A stretch of 64,000 bases of DNA, from assembly GCA_964017185.1 (NCBI GenBank), contig OZ024871.1, positions 65,910,866 through 65,974,865 of the forward strand. The letters run 5' to 3'. This stretch comes from Rugalucina vietnamica. Taxonomy: Eukaryota > Mollusca > Bivalvia > Lucinida > Lucinidae. The translations under genes were made by a program, and so were the position numbers. Positions 12,451-22,971 of this stretch are shown here, one piece after another (positions within the stretch are counted from its first letter, which is position 1; every line of letters begins with the position of its first letter). The notes below the pieces were generated by a model. That model did no database searches. It was not told the DNA's origin and was given only the letters and a program-made list of their open reading frames with translations.

Positions 12451-13465
12451 CATGGTGTCCCAAAAAAAAAAACGCAACCACTACTAAACAATGTTTTTTT
12501 TTTTAAATAATACAGATATAAGTAATTAATTAACACAATATTATCAACTTATATTTGATCCTTAATCAGACACCCGTTTTGCTAGGCGGTTCTTCATCAG
12601 AAAGTGAAGTCATAGCAAATCTGTGATGTCCTGTTGTCTGCTGCAACTTGCATTCATAGTAATGCTAGACAGTTAACAGCTACAATTTCCAACCGTTCTC
12701 AAGCCTTTATTCTCTCGCAAAAGTGGTATAACGTTGAGAAAATTGCCATGATAATCACAAAATTAAGAGAGCTAGTTCAAAAATGGACAACATTTGCTAA
12801 ATGCCAATGAAAATTGTATTCCAAAATACCATCAAAAGTTAGTGTCATGTAAAAATTCAAATATTCCGAAAGCAGTTCGGTCATTCCGGATATAGGTGTA
12901 CATGTAGTACAATAACACTTAATATTATAAATATGGAGACATTGTTTTGAATCATACCTCTGCTAAGTTTGATTTACATGTATTAGTTTTCTGTAAAAAA
13001 TGAAGTTAAACAGAAAACAGGCATTGTAGCGGGTTACATTCTCATTGGAAATTTTACATGACACTTTTTATCTTCGATGGTCATGCATCTCCCATTTCGG
13101 AATAAATTTTGTATATCCAGCAAATGCTGTCCACTTTTTAATAAGTTCCCTTAATTTTCATAAAATTATGGCAACTTTATCTACATTTTATCCATTTCAA
13201 GAGAGAATTAATGCTTGATTGCTTAAAAATTGCATTTTGTTAACTGCTTTCCATTTCCAGGATTGCTAATTGCAGCAGACAACAGGAAGTGACATCACAG
13301 ATTTGTTATGACGAGAGTTCCTGTTGAAGAACCGCCTAGCAAAACGGGTGTCAGATTAAGTATCAAATATAATAGAACTACTATAATTGTGTTAAATGTC
13401 TTACTTGAATTGTAAAAAAAGTTATGCACTGTTTAGTAGAGGTTGCTTTTTTTTTGGACACCCTG
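12451..13465. mobile_element. Mariner-like fold-back element, ~1 kb, flanked by TA
   Basis: Ends CATGGTGTCCCAAAAA and reverse complement CAGGGTGTCCAAAAAA are inverted and bordered by TA (12449-12450 and 13466-13467). This matches the TIR and TA target habit of Tc1/mariner elements. The arms extend inward for about 450 bp as an imperfect inverted repeat. Both carry GACACCCGTTTTGCTAGGCG, GTTCTTCA, AAATCTGTGATGTC and CCTGTTGTCTGCTGCAA. No transposase frame remains, so it is a non-autonomous snap-back derivative. Confidence 0.8.
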
Positions 13466-13467
13466 TA

Positions 13468-13956
13468 CACGGGGACCCAACTGTTAATCGTGATTATTGA
13501 TGCGACGTGGAATGTTAATGCATGCCATTATGAAGTTTCGTAAGCGTCGGCGAGTTCGTTTCGAATGCGACGTTCCACATTCTCTGTCCTTAGACGGTAA
13601 GTACCACATGTTTTGCTCGCGTGAAAATAAACAAAGCCCAGTTTACAAAATCGGCGTCCACTATGATCTTCAAAATTCTTCTATATTCCCACTTGAAGTC
13701 AACTGGAATACTTACGGCACTTGTGTTTTTCAGCTAATGGTTTATAAAGTTGACAGGTAGATACAAAATTGCCACGAATACACATTACATTCTTAAAGTC
13801 CTTTTGTTTTTCTAATTCTTGGTCGTAAACTAAGAAGTATAACACAGTCCTATCGGTGTCTTTATTGAAATATGTATCAAAATGGCGTTGTAAATGCACA
13901 TTATCTACTGAGCGTGAAAAACAGTAAGATAAGTATCTTTTGTATGCATCGAAGAT
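13468..13956 (+). repeat. Left arm of a 489-bp inverted repeat
   Basis: Starts CACGGGGACCCAACTGTTAA and runs to about GCATCGAAGAT. Its reverse complement occupies 14721-15209 with roughly 90 percent or higher identity by eye. The 764-bp spacer shows no internal symmetry. The mariner-like element was inserted exactly at the TA beside the outer end of this arm. Confidence 0.85.
13500..13760 (+). other. 86-codon ORF in left inverted-repeat arm
   Basis: Starts MRRGMLMHAIMKFRKRRR and ends VYKVDR. The opposite arm keeps the same frame and stop on the minus strand, with about 12-13 substitutions and no indel. No family was recognised. Inside the frame lie a strong donor-like GTAAGT (after TTAGACG), an acceptor-like TGTTTTTCAG and another donor-like GTAGAT, so this may instead be an exon-intron fragment captured by a transposon. 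It is basic (RKRRRVRF) and carries no signal peptide. Confidence 0.3.
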
Positions 13957-14340
13957 GAAGATACATACTACTAGAATGAGTCATGGAAGAATTAGCATTT
14001 TGTTGTGCTCTTACAAAAGTTATTTACGTCAATGCAGAAGCATAACTTGCGCCTTTATCAAGCACAATATTGCATGGCGTATTTTTTCTTAGTACTACAT
14101 GTACTTCGTTGAGCGAGCTTCAAAGCATGTGCCACTTTTATTTTGAATGAGGTCACAGAGTGGTTTTCTGATATAGCAGTTTGTCAACATTCGAGTGACT
14201 TCTTGCCTCGAAACAGCTAATCATTTTCGGGCATATCAGTGACATAGGTAATATGTTTTCTAACATTAAATGACCACTAAGGTTAAACCAAGTATTATTT
14301 GATCATTTAATATCGGTGGCTCCATGCATTTTGATAAGCG

Positions 14341-14361
14341 GCGGTGGGCGGGGCGGGGGGA
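14341..14361 (+). other. G-rich tract, possible G-quadruplex
   Basis: GGTGGGCGGGGCGGGGGG in an AT-rich setting has four G-runs with one-base loops. It lies in the spacer between the inverted-repeat arms. Confidence 0.5.
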
Positions 14362-14720
14362 GAAAAAAAGAATTAAAGGGATTTGTGCGAGTTTTAGGTG
14401 CGGTTATCAATCAGTTTTCCATGGGAATGGTGTGTTGTACAAGAACAGCGATCAACTATGGTTATTTTATTGCAACTAGAAGAGTCTTTCGGAAGCCCTT
14501 TGAACCCTCGGCCTCAGGCTAAAACAACTTTTTCCAGCCTCTGCAAATGTTAATACAGTATAAAAACATGGTTGACCCCTTTAACATGTATCTAGAAAAT
14601 ATTAATTGAAGAAAATGCATCACTGTCTCCATATCGTAACATTTGCTATCTTATTATACTGATTCATCGGTCTCAATCTTCCACGATGCATTTCTGTGTC
14701 GCATATCAAATTTTAACAAA

Positions 14721-15209
14721 ATCTACGATGCATACGAAAGATGCTTATCTTACTGTTTTTCACGCTCAGTAAATAAGTGTGCATTTACAAAGCCATTTTG
14801 ATACATGTTTCAATAAAGACACCACAAGACTGTGTTATACTTCTTAGTTTACGGTCAAGAATTAGAAAAACAAAAGGACTTTAAGAATGTAATGAGTTTT
14901 CGTGGCAATCTTGTATCTACCTGTCAACTTTATAAACCATTAGCTGAAAAACACAAGTGCCGTAAGTATTCCAATTGACTTCAAGTGGGAACATAGAAGA
15001 TTTTTGCAGATCATAGTGGACGCCGATTCTGTAAATTCGGCTTTGTTTATTTTCACGAGAGCAAAACATGTGGTACTTACCGTCCAAGGACAGAGGATGT
15101 TGAGCGTCGCATTCGTAACGAACTCGCCGACGCATACGAAACTTCATAATAGCATGCGTTAACATTCCAAGTCGCATCAATAATCACGATTAACAGTTGG
15201 GTCCCCGTG
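14721..15209 (-). repeat. Right arm of the 489-bp inverted repeat
   Basis: Reverse complement of 13468-13956. Its outer end reads GGGTCCCCGTG followed by CTGTACATC. The flank GATGTAC is shared with the left side once the mariner-like insertion is removed. Confidence 0.85.
14917..15177 (-). other. 86-codon ORF in right inverted-repeat arm
   Basis: Starts MRLGMLTHAIMKFRMRRR and ends VYKVDR, the mirror of the left-arm ORF. Both are intact despite divergence at silent and replacement sites. Function is unknown. The donor- and acceptor-like sites of the left copy are also present here. Confidence 0.3.
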
Positions 15210-16000
15210 CTGTACATCTGAACAAGGTGGCTTAGTACAGAAAACATTTTAAGGAAGTTCAGACACATACCGTTTTCCGGAATTCAGGTAATGATATGGC
15301 CTATTTTCGCGACACTTTTCTTGGAATAAAAGCTACTTACACGTAGTTCTGGTAATATGATAATCACGACATTAAAAAAACGTGACGATTGACACATTTT
15401 TAAGTTCGATGAACTACAGTTTACACTAAAGGAAACCCTTTCTTTAATTGCTTTTTGCCAAAGTGTTAAGTAAAAACTCTTCCGTTATTAGTGAATTACC
15501 ATAAATTGCGACGCTGCTATCCTTATCAAATTACATAGAAGTATAAGACAATAACCCAACAATGATGATATATTGAACAATGCATTTGCAACCCATTTTA
15601 ATTGCTTTAAATCGGTAATTGTATGCCAGTGAAAAAAGCTTTTAGAAAGATCAGGTAATGGCATGACAGAAAATCAGGGAATCCTTAAATTTTGAATCTT
15701 GAAATATTTTCTCTTGCAAAATACGAGGAGTGTTCCTTAATTCTTGACATCGACTCATTTTCCCCTGAACCAGCATCAGTACCAAAAGTTGATAATTGGT
15801 AGTTATGAATACGTTCTTTGCGATATTGAACATGTTGAAACCATCAAACCATTTTAGGATGATGCAACTAATCTTTGCAATCTGAGTCTCTAAAGAGGGA
15901 CACCCTTATGGCACTGCAAATACCTACTTCGGCCTGTACCAACAGACAGTATAACGTTTGATTTCAAATGGTTGGAAGAACGAGTTTATACTTGCGGAGT

Positions 16001-18298
16001 CTTCATATGATCTTGCTAATATATAGGTAAAAAATTATTTTACTAAAACAGAAAAGCATTTTAAGAGGACTGTAAACATATCACAACGCCTGTTTGTTAT
16101 GAATTGATAAATTGAATGAAAGTAAGAATACATGTAGAAGTTTCAAAGCCTCATAATTTCATGTCCATTTATGACTGATCCTGGCTATTAATGCTGTTTT
16201 GTATCTGATCTTTGCTAATTCCATTGATAAAGGTTTTGGATTCTTTATCCTCTTAAACCTTGATTTATATGTAGTTATATTTTGAAAGAAAACACAAAGT
16301 TCATTTAAAGTAGGTGTTCATACCACAATGTAACCATGTGCTAACAACACTACAACTTACGAAATTTATTTACTGGGTAAGTTTAAGAAGCGTTTTGATA
16401 GACGCTTAACTCAGAAAATATGACTAAATTTTAGAGATGGACAGCTCTGTTAGAAACTGTGTGAATGCTTCACTTTAAAGCTAACGTAATTGTTAAATTG
16501 CCACCTTAGCAATTTGCAGCCAATGTCCATTTAGACCATTTTATACAAATTAAGATAACAATAAATTTGAGATATTCATATTCACCATATACGAGGGTTT
16601 ATCACAATTACGTGGACTTTTTCCATAACTTGACAACGGTTGAGGCAAACATATTCAAATTCAGCTGACGATAAACTTGCTTAAATCCACTAGATTTTGA
16701 AAGTGTGGTTAATCTTAAGTGTTTTATTAGCAGTTGGTGATGGTTTTACTTACCCCCCTCCCCCATAACGGAGCACGTCAGAAATGACGTTAAGCTTGGC
16801 ACAGCAGTATCGCATGTCGTGTGCGTTTTCTTCAAGACGGTTCTGTAGATCACAGCCAAACGTGTCATGTGTTTTAATGAATCCATAACAACACAATTTA
16901 TGCTTACGGTGGCCGGTTGTGCACCTACGTTGTTTTGCTTAGGCATACATGTTTGCTTTTTCAGAATGTTTAAGCGATGTCTGAATTTCATGCAACACAG
17001 ATCAACCAGCAATATTGTTCAATTCCCATTTGAAACAAATCCTAATTTCTTATTTGCCGGTAAAACTTCAACTGTGATAAAGCATTACAAATGAAACATT
17101 GCACACACGTTTGCACAAATAGGACCAAAATATATATATCAGAAATTCATATGCGTCATTTAAAAGGTTCTAACGTCTAAATCATAATGTTAAAAGTCAG
17201 CATCAATATGCCCAGTCCAAATTTATTCTCAAATTAAGGCAATACATTAATACTTTTATACAGATATGTAATTTAAACCATGCACAAATAGTGGACAAAT
17301 GTTTAACATACTTTGAGCAGTAAAAATGTAAAAATCAGTAGCCCTGTAAAGCACATTTTGTGGTTCAATATCAGTGTTTTTGCGTCGATGTCAATGACGT
17401 CATCGGAGTGCTCCATGATGGCGAAAGTTGGTGTTTTCATTTCACAATAATTTTGTAACTGCTGCATATTACATGGGTCCATGTGGATTGAGAGTTTGAG
17501 TAGAATTGAGTCATATAATTTTTGATAATCCATCGAACACCAATATACAAAATATGAAAACAATGAAAGGTGTAATATGTGCAGTGGTTTTAAATGACGT
17601 ATATTGAAAATATCATTACGTCATAAAGCAGGGGGAATAATTCTTTAAAGTCAAAGTGAAAACATTCTACTAAATGTTTCCTGATGCCCATATGAATGGC
17701 AAATTTATGTGTAAAATGAACGTGGGTCTGTATTTATTGTTGCAAATTGAAATTACATAGTTTAAATTAACTGGAAGACAGCATAGTGGAATCACTGTAT
17801 TGTACTGTGTTTAAGAATGTGATTACTATAATTTATGACCGTAATTTATGACAATTAATTTTGATACCATTTTTACCAAAACAGATTTAGCTTTCACCAC
17901 AAATAAACGACATTCTCGTTGATCGTCCACATGAGAAATCAATCAAGAAAATGACAAGAATTAGAAAAAAAAAACAACCCGCGTAATGTGTGGAGCGTTT
18001 CATTTTAAACTGTGATAAACAGCTTTATTCAATTTTCGCAAGGTTTTCGATGTACGCATTAACCATAGGATATATTACACAGTATAGTAAAACACAGTTG
18101 CTACTAGAATAAAATTACACTAAATTCTTGAAAACGAAATGTTGAAAAAGGTAAATATAACAGGTCCGTAAAATAGTCAACAAGTACAAAATAGATAGGT
18201 GTTATTTTCTGATTACTTGATATATAGAAAAAAATCCTGAATTAAACTTTAGAATATATGGATGAAAGAAAAGCGTTGTTGATCATACATACAGGTAT
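16001..18298. other. Mostly unassigned intergenic sequence
   Basis: AT-rich sequence with few repeats. The only coding-like hint is the block at 16754-16924 listed separately. Confidence 0.4.
16754..16924 (-). other. Exon-like block of unknown gene
   Basis: On the minus strand a frame reads CDLQNRLEENAHDMRYCCAK followed by LNVISDVLRYGGG and then a consensus donor GTAAGT (16753-16748). An AG lies just upstream at the other end. The amino-acid composition is protein-like, but no family is recognised and no partner exon was found. A second overlapping frame is also open, so chance is possible. Confidence 0.2.
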
Positions 18299-18307
18299 AT
18301 CCTGTAG

Positions 18308-19081
18308 GGCTGACAATCACTTGGCCAAATACCTCACTTGGCCAAATACTCAGATGGCCAATTAAAAAATCATCAGATGGCCAAAAAAATTAATACTCAC
18401 TTGGCCAAGTTATTTATACCTTACCTGTACTTGTGGCTAGATTTCCACCTGAAATGCGGGCAGCATCACCAAATGAGTCAGCTATGCGAACAACAAATGG
18501 TGCCGAGGCTTTCAATCGCCACATCAAGGAGTCAGTTGGCAACGCTCATCCAAATATTTTCTGCTTGGCTAATGTGCTCCTCCAGATACAAGAAGAAACT
18601 TATGTAAAATTACAGAGTTCAGAGAGTGTGCGCCGAATGACCAGGAGTGATCGTGAAAATGCTCATGCAGTTCTATCAAACTACAATCTGTATGCAAATG
18701 ATGACATCTCAGTGCTGGACTACCTACGGAGAATATGTTTTAAATTTCTGCCCTTCGAGTAGACATTCTGGAAGTCGGTAACAGGATGCCGTGTACATGA
18801 TTCCCCAGCAAACATTTTAAAAACAAGATTTTAGTTTTAAACAGAACTAATAAAATACCCTAACTTCGCCAGGTTCTGCCTGTCGGTCCCCAGCCCCAAA
18901 AAGAAGGAGGATGGTATTTTAATAAAGGTGTGTTATGGAAATTCTATTTTGGCCAATTGAGTATTAATTTTTGGGCCATCTGATGATTTTTTATTTGGCC
19001 ATGTGAAGATTTTTTATTTGGCCAAATTATGTGTGAAATTTGGCCAAGTGAATGCGTGTTTTGGCCAAGTGATGTTTTACC
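18308..19081 (+). mobile_element. MULE-type element with 9-bp target duplication
   Basis: Perfect 9-bp direct repeats ATCCTGTAG flank it (18299-18307 and 19082-19090). The ~110-bp terminal regions are inverted and are built from repeated CACTTGGCCAAA or CAGATGGCCAAA words. Both contain AAAAAATCATCAGATGGCC and TTAATACTCA. A transposase fragment lies in the middle. A 9-bp duplication together with long TIRs fits Mutator-like elements. Confidence 0.88.
18433..18762 (+). pseudogene. MULE transposase C-terminal fragment
   Basis: The frame reads RTTNGAEAFNRHIKES, then HPNIFCLANVLLQIQEETYV, and ends FKFLPFE with a stop. The pattern T-N-G-x-E-x-F-N/H-x(3) with a downstream H-P-x-I and a helix of L, Q and E matches the region after the DDE domain in animal MULE and FLYWCH-associated transposases. 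There is no methionine at the beginning (GTG at 18433). The catalytic part is missing, so this is a captured or deleted C-terminus inside a non-autonomous element. Confidence 0.65.
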
Positions 19082-19090
19082 ATCCTGTAG

Positions 19091-20068
19091 ATCGTTCTCT
19101 TTTTGTAACACGCGGCATTTTTGTAATTGTATTTTGTTTGGGTTTGGTTGAAATAAGAATAGAGGGACCAGGAATCGGTACAATAAAAATTGAATTCTTA
19201 TCATAGACACCATCGGGGAGAGGCCCCTAATCACAGAAATAAAGGAACACAAAACGTCTCTTTTTCCAACAAAACGAATGATTAAAGGTCTGATTGTACG
19301 AATTAAGTAACCGCGTATATTCTTTTTTCTCTCCTACCTTGCGCTCGATTAAGGCACCTGCTCTCGAGAATTAGTTACTAAGCTATAAATGTCACTTCAA
19401 GGCAATCATTTGTTTAAAGTTTTATTCCAACAAAATAATAGTTTATCACATTCAATAAATAACACATAATCCCACAGTAAACAACAAATGACTTAATCAA
19501 TATTAAATGACTAAGACGATAGGTCGTCAGTATAACAAAAGTCAAGAAATCGGACAGTTTTCTGACAGAGAAAGGAATCGTTTATTACTTCATTTTTCTG
19601 TACCTATTACTTCATGCAATCGAAGAGATATCCAGCTTCCTAATTCTGTATACAAATTTGAAAGCATTTCATTCGCGAAAGACACATGTATCCCTTTCAA
19701 AATCGAAATAATCTTACAGTTATGCTGTCGCTTGGTAGTCAACGCTGTTGACTTAATCTCAAATCTAAGATGACTGTAATGGTTTCGACATATTATATAA
19801 AAAGTGGGATTTGGATCATTAATGACTCCTTTGGCATTTTATCACAGAGACTTACGCCCGGGGTTTGCAAAATTAAGCAGGATTTTCCTATACGTCGTGT
19901 ATTTTTACTAAATTTTGGTAACTGATAAGCCTTGAATTCTATAGATTTTGGTAACTGATAAGCCTTTAATTCTATAGGTGTTAAAATCCGAAACATCACG
20001 ACTGAACAGTGCATGTATCTTGATAATATTTTAATGAAGTGATGTTTGTAATTCACAATACTTTAAAT
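19091..20068. other. Intergenic; one 34-bp direct repeat
   Basis: Nothing coding recognised. ATTTTGGTAACTGATAAGCC.. is repeated back to back at 19911-19944 and 19945-19977 with one difference. Confidence 0.5.
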
Positions 20069-20725
20069 AGCAGTCACACATTAGCGTATAACCCAAACGC
20101 GCGCCGGGCGTATGAAAAATGTCAACACGCTGAAGATTTTGGACGTATAAAAATAATTTGTATCCTTAACTCGCTTTAGCAGTCACACATTAGCGCGCGA
20201 CTGAGGCGTGTGCCGGACGTATAAAAAAATCTCAAAGTTTAAGAGTACGTTTGTCTTACGTCCCAGACACGCTAAGCACACGCTATGGGCGCGCAGCGAA
20301 CGTTCAACGCGCGCCGCACACACGCTTGGGGCACGCTACTGAAGCAATATCTCATAAAATCGGAACGCGCGTGGAGCGTACACTGGCGTGCCTCAAACGT
20401 GCGCCAAACTCGTTCAAAGCGTATTCAACGTGCCTGTAGCGCGCGTGGAACTTTTTCGAAACGTATAAGTCACACGCCCGGGACACGCCGAGCTTCTAGA
20501 AAATTTTTAAGCATGTTTAAAAAATTTTTGATCCCAAACGCGCACGAAACGCGCAGTGATTTTTAGCGACAAACAGCGACGCGCGCCGGACGTACACCAA
20601 GCGTACACAACGTACTCGTAACGCGTTTCGAACGTGTCTCCGACGTGTGTCTGGCGTATGTGGAATTTTGCAATTTTTCAACACGCCCGGCGCGCGTTTC
20701 ACTTATACGCTAATGTGTGACTGCT
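20069..20725. mobile_element. CpG-rich TIR element, ~657 bp
   Basis: A perfect 23-bp terminal inverted repeat begins AGCAGTCACACATTAGCG (20069-20091 and 20703-20725). A further copy, AGCAGTCACACATTAGCGCG, lies internally at 20178. The interior is packed with ACGCGC, ACACGC, GCGTGT and CGTACG words and is strikingly CpG-rich compared with the AT-rich surroundings. It lies about 270 bp downstream of the receptor stop codon. No transposase is encoded, and the open frames are arginine-rich artefacts of CG repeats. Confidence 0.85.
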
Positions 20726-21000
20726 GTTTAACACAGTTGTACGTTAATAGTTTGATATCCATTTCGCTGTATATCATTGATCAAGGGCTTAAGTGTCATC
20801 AAGCCTCACAACTTTTGTTTGTTCCTTGCTACAAGGATAGTTATACATATTCTGACAAGCCAAACATCTTAAGTTGAGCATACTGATTGGAAACGTATTT
20901 AGTTTTTAATCCAGTTGCTGAATCACTGAATCCGACATACAAATGATCAAACATCCGCCTTTTTGTCACGTGACCAGCAGTTTAAGCATTTCAGTGCTAG

Positions 21001-21766
21001 TCAGTCATAGCTAGTATTTTCACAGAAAGTATTTGTACACTTGGTGCTCCGTAAGCTTCCATCTTTCCTCTTATTCAATTTCAGCGTGATTTGTCCGTTT
21101 GCGTAATCCACCGACATACCCCGTGAGCTACTGAACCGACTTTGGCGTCGTGGGAGGTCTGAGGAAGACCGTGAAGAGCAAGATAAGAGAGTTATCGTTC
21201 GTTTTCTAATAGCTTTTGAGAAGAAACAGTAAATAATTGGATTCATTCCAGAATTGGCCTGTCCGAGCCATTGTGCAATCGGAACTGCAATATTCACGAG
21301 AAAATCCTGTTCAGCAGAATCCTCGGGTGGCGGATTGAAGAGCATTTTGATAAAACAGGTGTAAAGTGGAAGCCATGACAACGCAAATAGAAGGACAACG
21401 ATAACGAACATTTTGACAACCTTGACCTTGGATTTTTGTATCACTTTGCTGTAGCGGAATATTCCAGGGGCGTTTCTGTTCCAAACCCTCAGTGCTATCA
21501 TGAGATAACACAAAATAATCAGCGTTAGAGGAATGATGTAACACACTGTGACCAATAGGAGAAAATAAACCCGCTTTCCATTTTCGAATGGCCATTTTTC
21601 CAAGCAGAGATAGAAGACTTGATGTCCAACGTCGACCCTCTCCAGTTGGTGGTAGAGTAACCATGGTATTACGAGACAGAGGGAAAATATCCAAATGAAA
21701 ATCATGATTATTTTTGCAATTTTCCATGTCATTTTGTGTTGGAGAGAAAAGCAAATTGCTATGTAT
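21001..21766 (-). CDS. SIFamide/NPFF-type neuropeptide receptor, exon 3 (TM4 to C-terminus)
   Basis: Last coding exon of a class A GPCR that should signal from the plasma membrane through heterotrimeric G proteins on binding an amidated peptide. The acceptor is TATTTCAG at 21774-21767, and the first base completes the Arg of the DRY motif (DR|YIAICFSLQHK). TM4 ends in VIPWLLYHQLE. ECL2 has the conserved Cys in YLCLEKWP. TM5 contains CYIIPLTLIILCY. ICL3 has WNRNAPGI and SKVKVVKM. TM6 contains FALSWLPLY. TM7 contains GQANSGMNPIIYCFFSKAIR, with the NPxxY variant NPIIY. The tail is Ser/Arg-rich, ending NTSYD and a TGA at 21003-21001. The WNRNAPG and KSKVKVVKM signatures recall SIFamide receptors and their NPFF relatives. 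Family membership is firm; the ligand is inferred. Confidence 0.93.
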
Positions 21767-21839
21767 CTGAAATATAAATAATAAAAAAGAATAAACATTT
21801 GTAATGTATGGTGAGACTTTGGCAATGACTGATATATAC

Positions 21840-22072
21840 CATCAGGAAAACATGTCCGTACATTGAATACCCCCTTAAAACCCACTTTTATATAGTAAAA
21901 CTGGGGTTTACAATGGTATACCTAATTCTCAGCGAGGCGATTCTAACGTGTGACCACAATCTATGTTTTGAGCAAAAATAAGAAAAATATATATAAAAAA
22001 AATGCTAATGAAATTTTAGATGTTTTACAACCAAAATAATTCTGTATATTGCATGGGCATGTTTTCGTAATG
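21840..22072 (+). mobile_element. F1 hairpin element in receptor intron 2
   Basis: CATCAGGAAAACATGTCCGT start and ATGTTTTCGTAATG end. Palindrome 2 is degenerate because the first arm is lost from TTTTGCTCC to the centre. It lies 73 bp upstream of the exon 3 acceptor in transcript terms. Confidence 0.85.
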
Positions 22073-22586
22073 AGTAATTATTCGACTGTCCATCAAAACA
22101 TCTATGAGAATGTCTAGTGATTATAATCTGTATAACTTGTAGCAAATACTCAGTCGTTCTAATAGACGGAGGATCTTTTAATGGAATATGCTCACAAAGT
22201 TACTTTTTATTTACAGAGTAAATGTTTCTGTTACTATAAGCAAGTACGCAAAACAATCTTTTCAATGAAAATTGGCCAAATGGCTTACAGTATTAGAACA
22301 TGCAGTTACATGTAGTATACAACTATGGCTTTTAAAATTCTAGAACTGTCAGAAGATCTGAATATAGTATCGCTCAAGCGAAAATGATTATTCTAGATGT
22401 TTTTAATTGCAGTATATATACATGTATCTGGCTATCGTTGCCACTGATGAGGGTTCAGTACCCGAAATTGCGCAATATGATCCATACTACAACCCGTTTC
22501 ATTTTAGTAAGCGTACAAAATTTGTACGAACTCTTGCAATGTGTAATTGTTTAATATACATTTAACCTTACATTGATTATATAATC

Positions 22587-22853
22587 CATCAAGAAAACAT
22601 GTCCGTGAAATGTATACCCCATTGAACCCCACTTTTATATAGTAAAACTTGGGTATAAAGGGGTATACCTATTTTTCTTAATATTACTCCAAAACATAGA
22701 TTGTGGGTACTCATTAGAAACGCCTCGGTTCTTACGTGTATCCACAGCCTATGTTTTGAGCAAAAATAAGAAAAATATCATTTTCTACTAAATTTTTTCA
22801 ATATTCCCACCTGAAACAATCTTTATATATTGCATGGGCTAGTTTTCGTGATG
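22587..22853 (+). mobile_element. F1 hairpin element beside exon 2 donor
   Basis: CATCAAGAAAACATGTCC start and GGGCTAGTTTTCGTGATG end, with both palindromes recognisable. It ends 18 bp inside the intron from the exon 2 splice donor. Confidence 0.87.
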
Positions 22854-22871
22854 ATCACACCATTGACTTAC

Positions 22872-22971
22872 CTATCAACTGCAATGACCGCAAGAGTATT
22901 GACTGATGCACTGACGGATACACCTTGTAGATACGGCGTCACTTTACACATAATGGCCCCGTAACGCCAGC
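22872..22971 (-). CDS. SIFamide/NPFF-type neuropeptide receptor, exon 2 (ECL1 and TM3)
   Basis: The 100-nt exon has acceptor TAATTTCAG (22980-22972) and donor GTAAGT (22871-22866). Joined to exon 1 in phase 1, it reads (N)G-WRYGAIMCK, then VTPYLQGVSVSASVNTLAVI and AVDR, with the Arg codon split into exon 3. It carries the ECL1 Trp, the conserved disulfide Cys at the start of TM3 and the DR of the DRY motif. SVSASVNTL is characteristic of NPY/NPFF/SIFamide-type receptors. Protein-level continuity on both sides makes the exon call secure. Confidence 0.92.

Larger units (their letters stand above)
1926..16000 (+). repeat. Copy A of an old direct segmental duplication
   Basis: Collinear blocks of this interval match 29.9-43 kb in the same orientation. 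Anchors by eye: 2061-2180 with 30025-30140; 2945-3090 with 31665-31830; 6118-6400 with 36105-36390; 6700-6890 with 36995-37200; 7556-7700 with 38756-38890; 8820-8890 with 40012-40080; 10950-11080 with 41240-41380; 15300-15690 with 42490-42870. Identity ranges from about 70 percent to over 90 percent. The offset drifts between about 27 and 31 kb because each copy received its own insertions. Both boundaries are approximate. Confidence 0.8.
21767..22871 (-). other. Intron 2 of the receptor gene, nearly half F1 elements
   Basis: GT at 22871-22870 (GTAAGT) and AG at 21768-21767 give a 1105-bp phase-2 intron. Two F1 copies (21840-22072 and 22587-22853) occupy about 500 bp of it, both plus-oriented. 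Confidence 0.85.

Noticed and set aside
20251-20702. Arginine-rich ORFs on both strands
   Set aside because: They are by-products of CpG-word repeats inside a TIR element. Frames overlap on both strands and lack conserved motifs.
21311-21754. 147-aa ORF overlapping receptor exon 3
   Set aside because: It is an alternative-frame shadow of the GPCR coding sequence.
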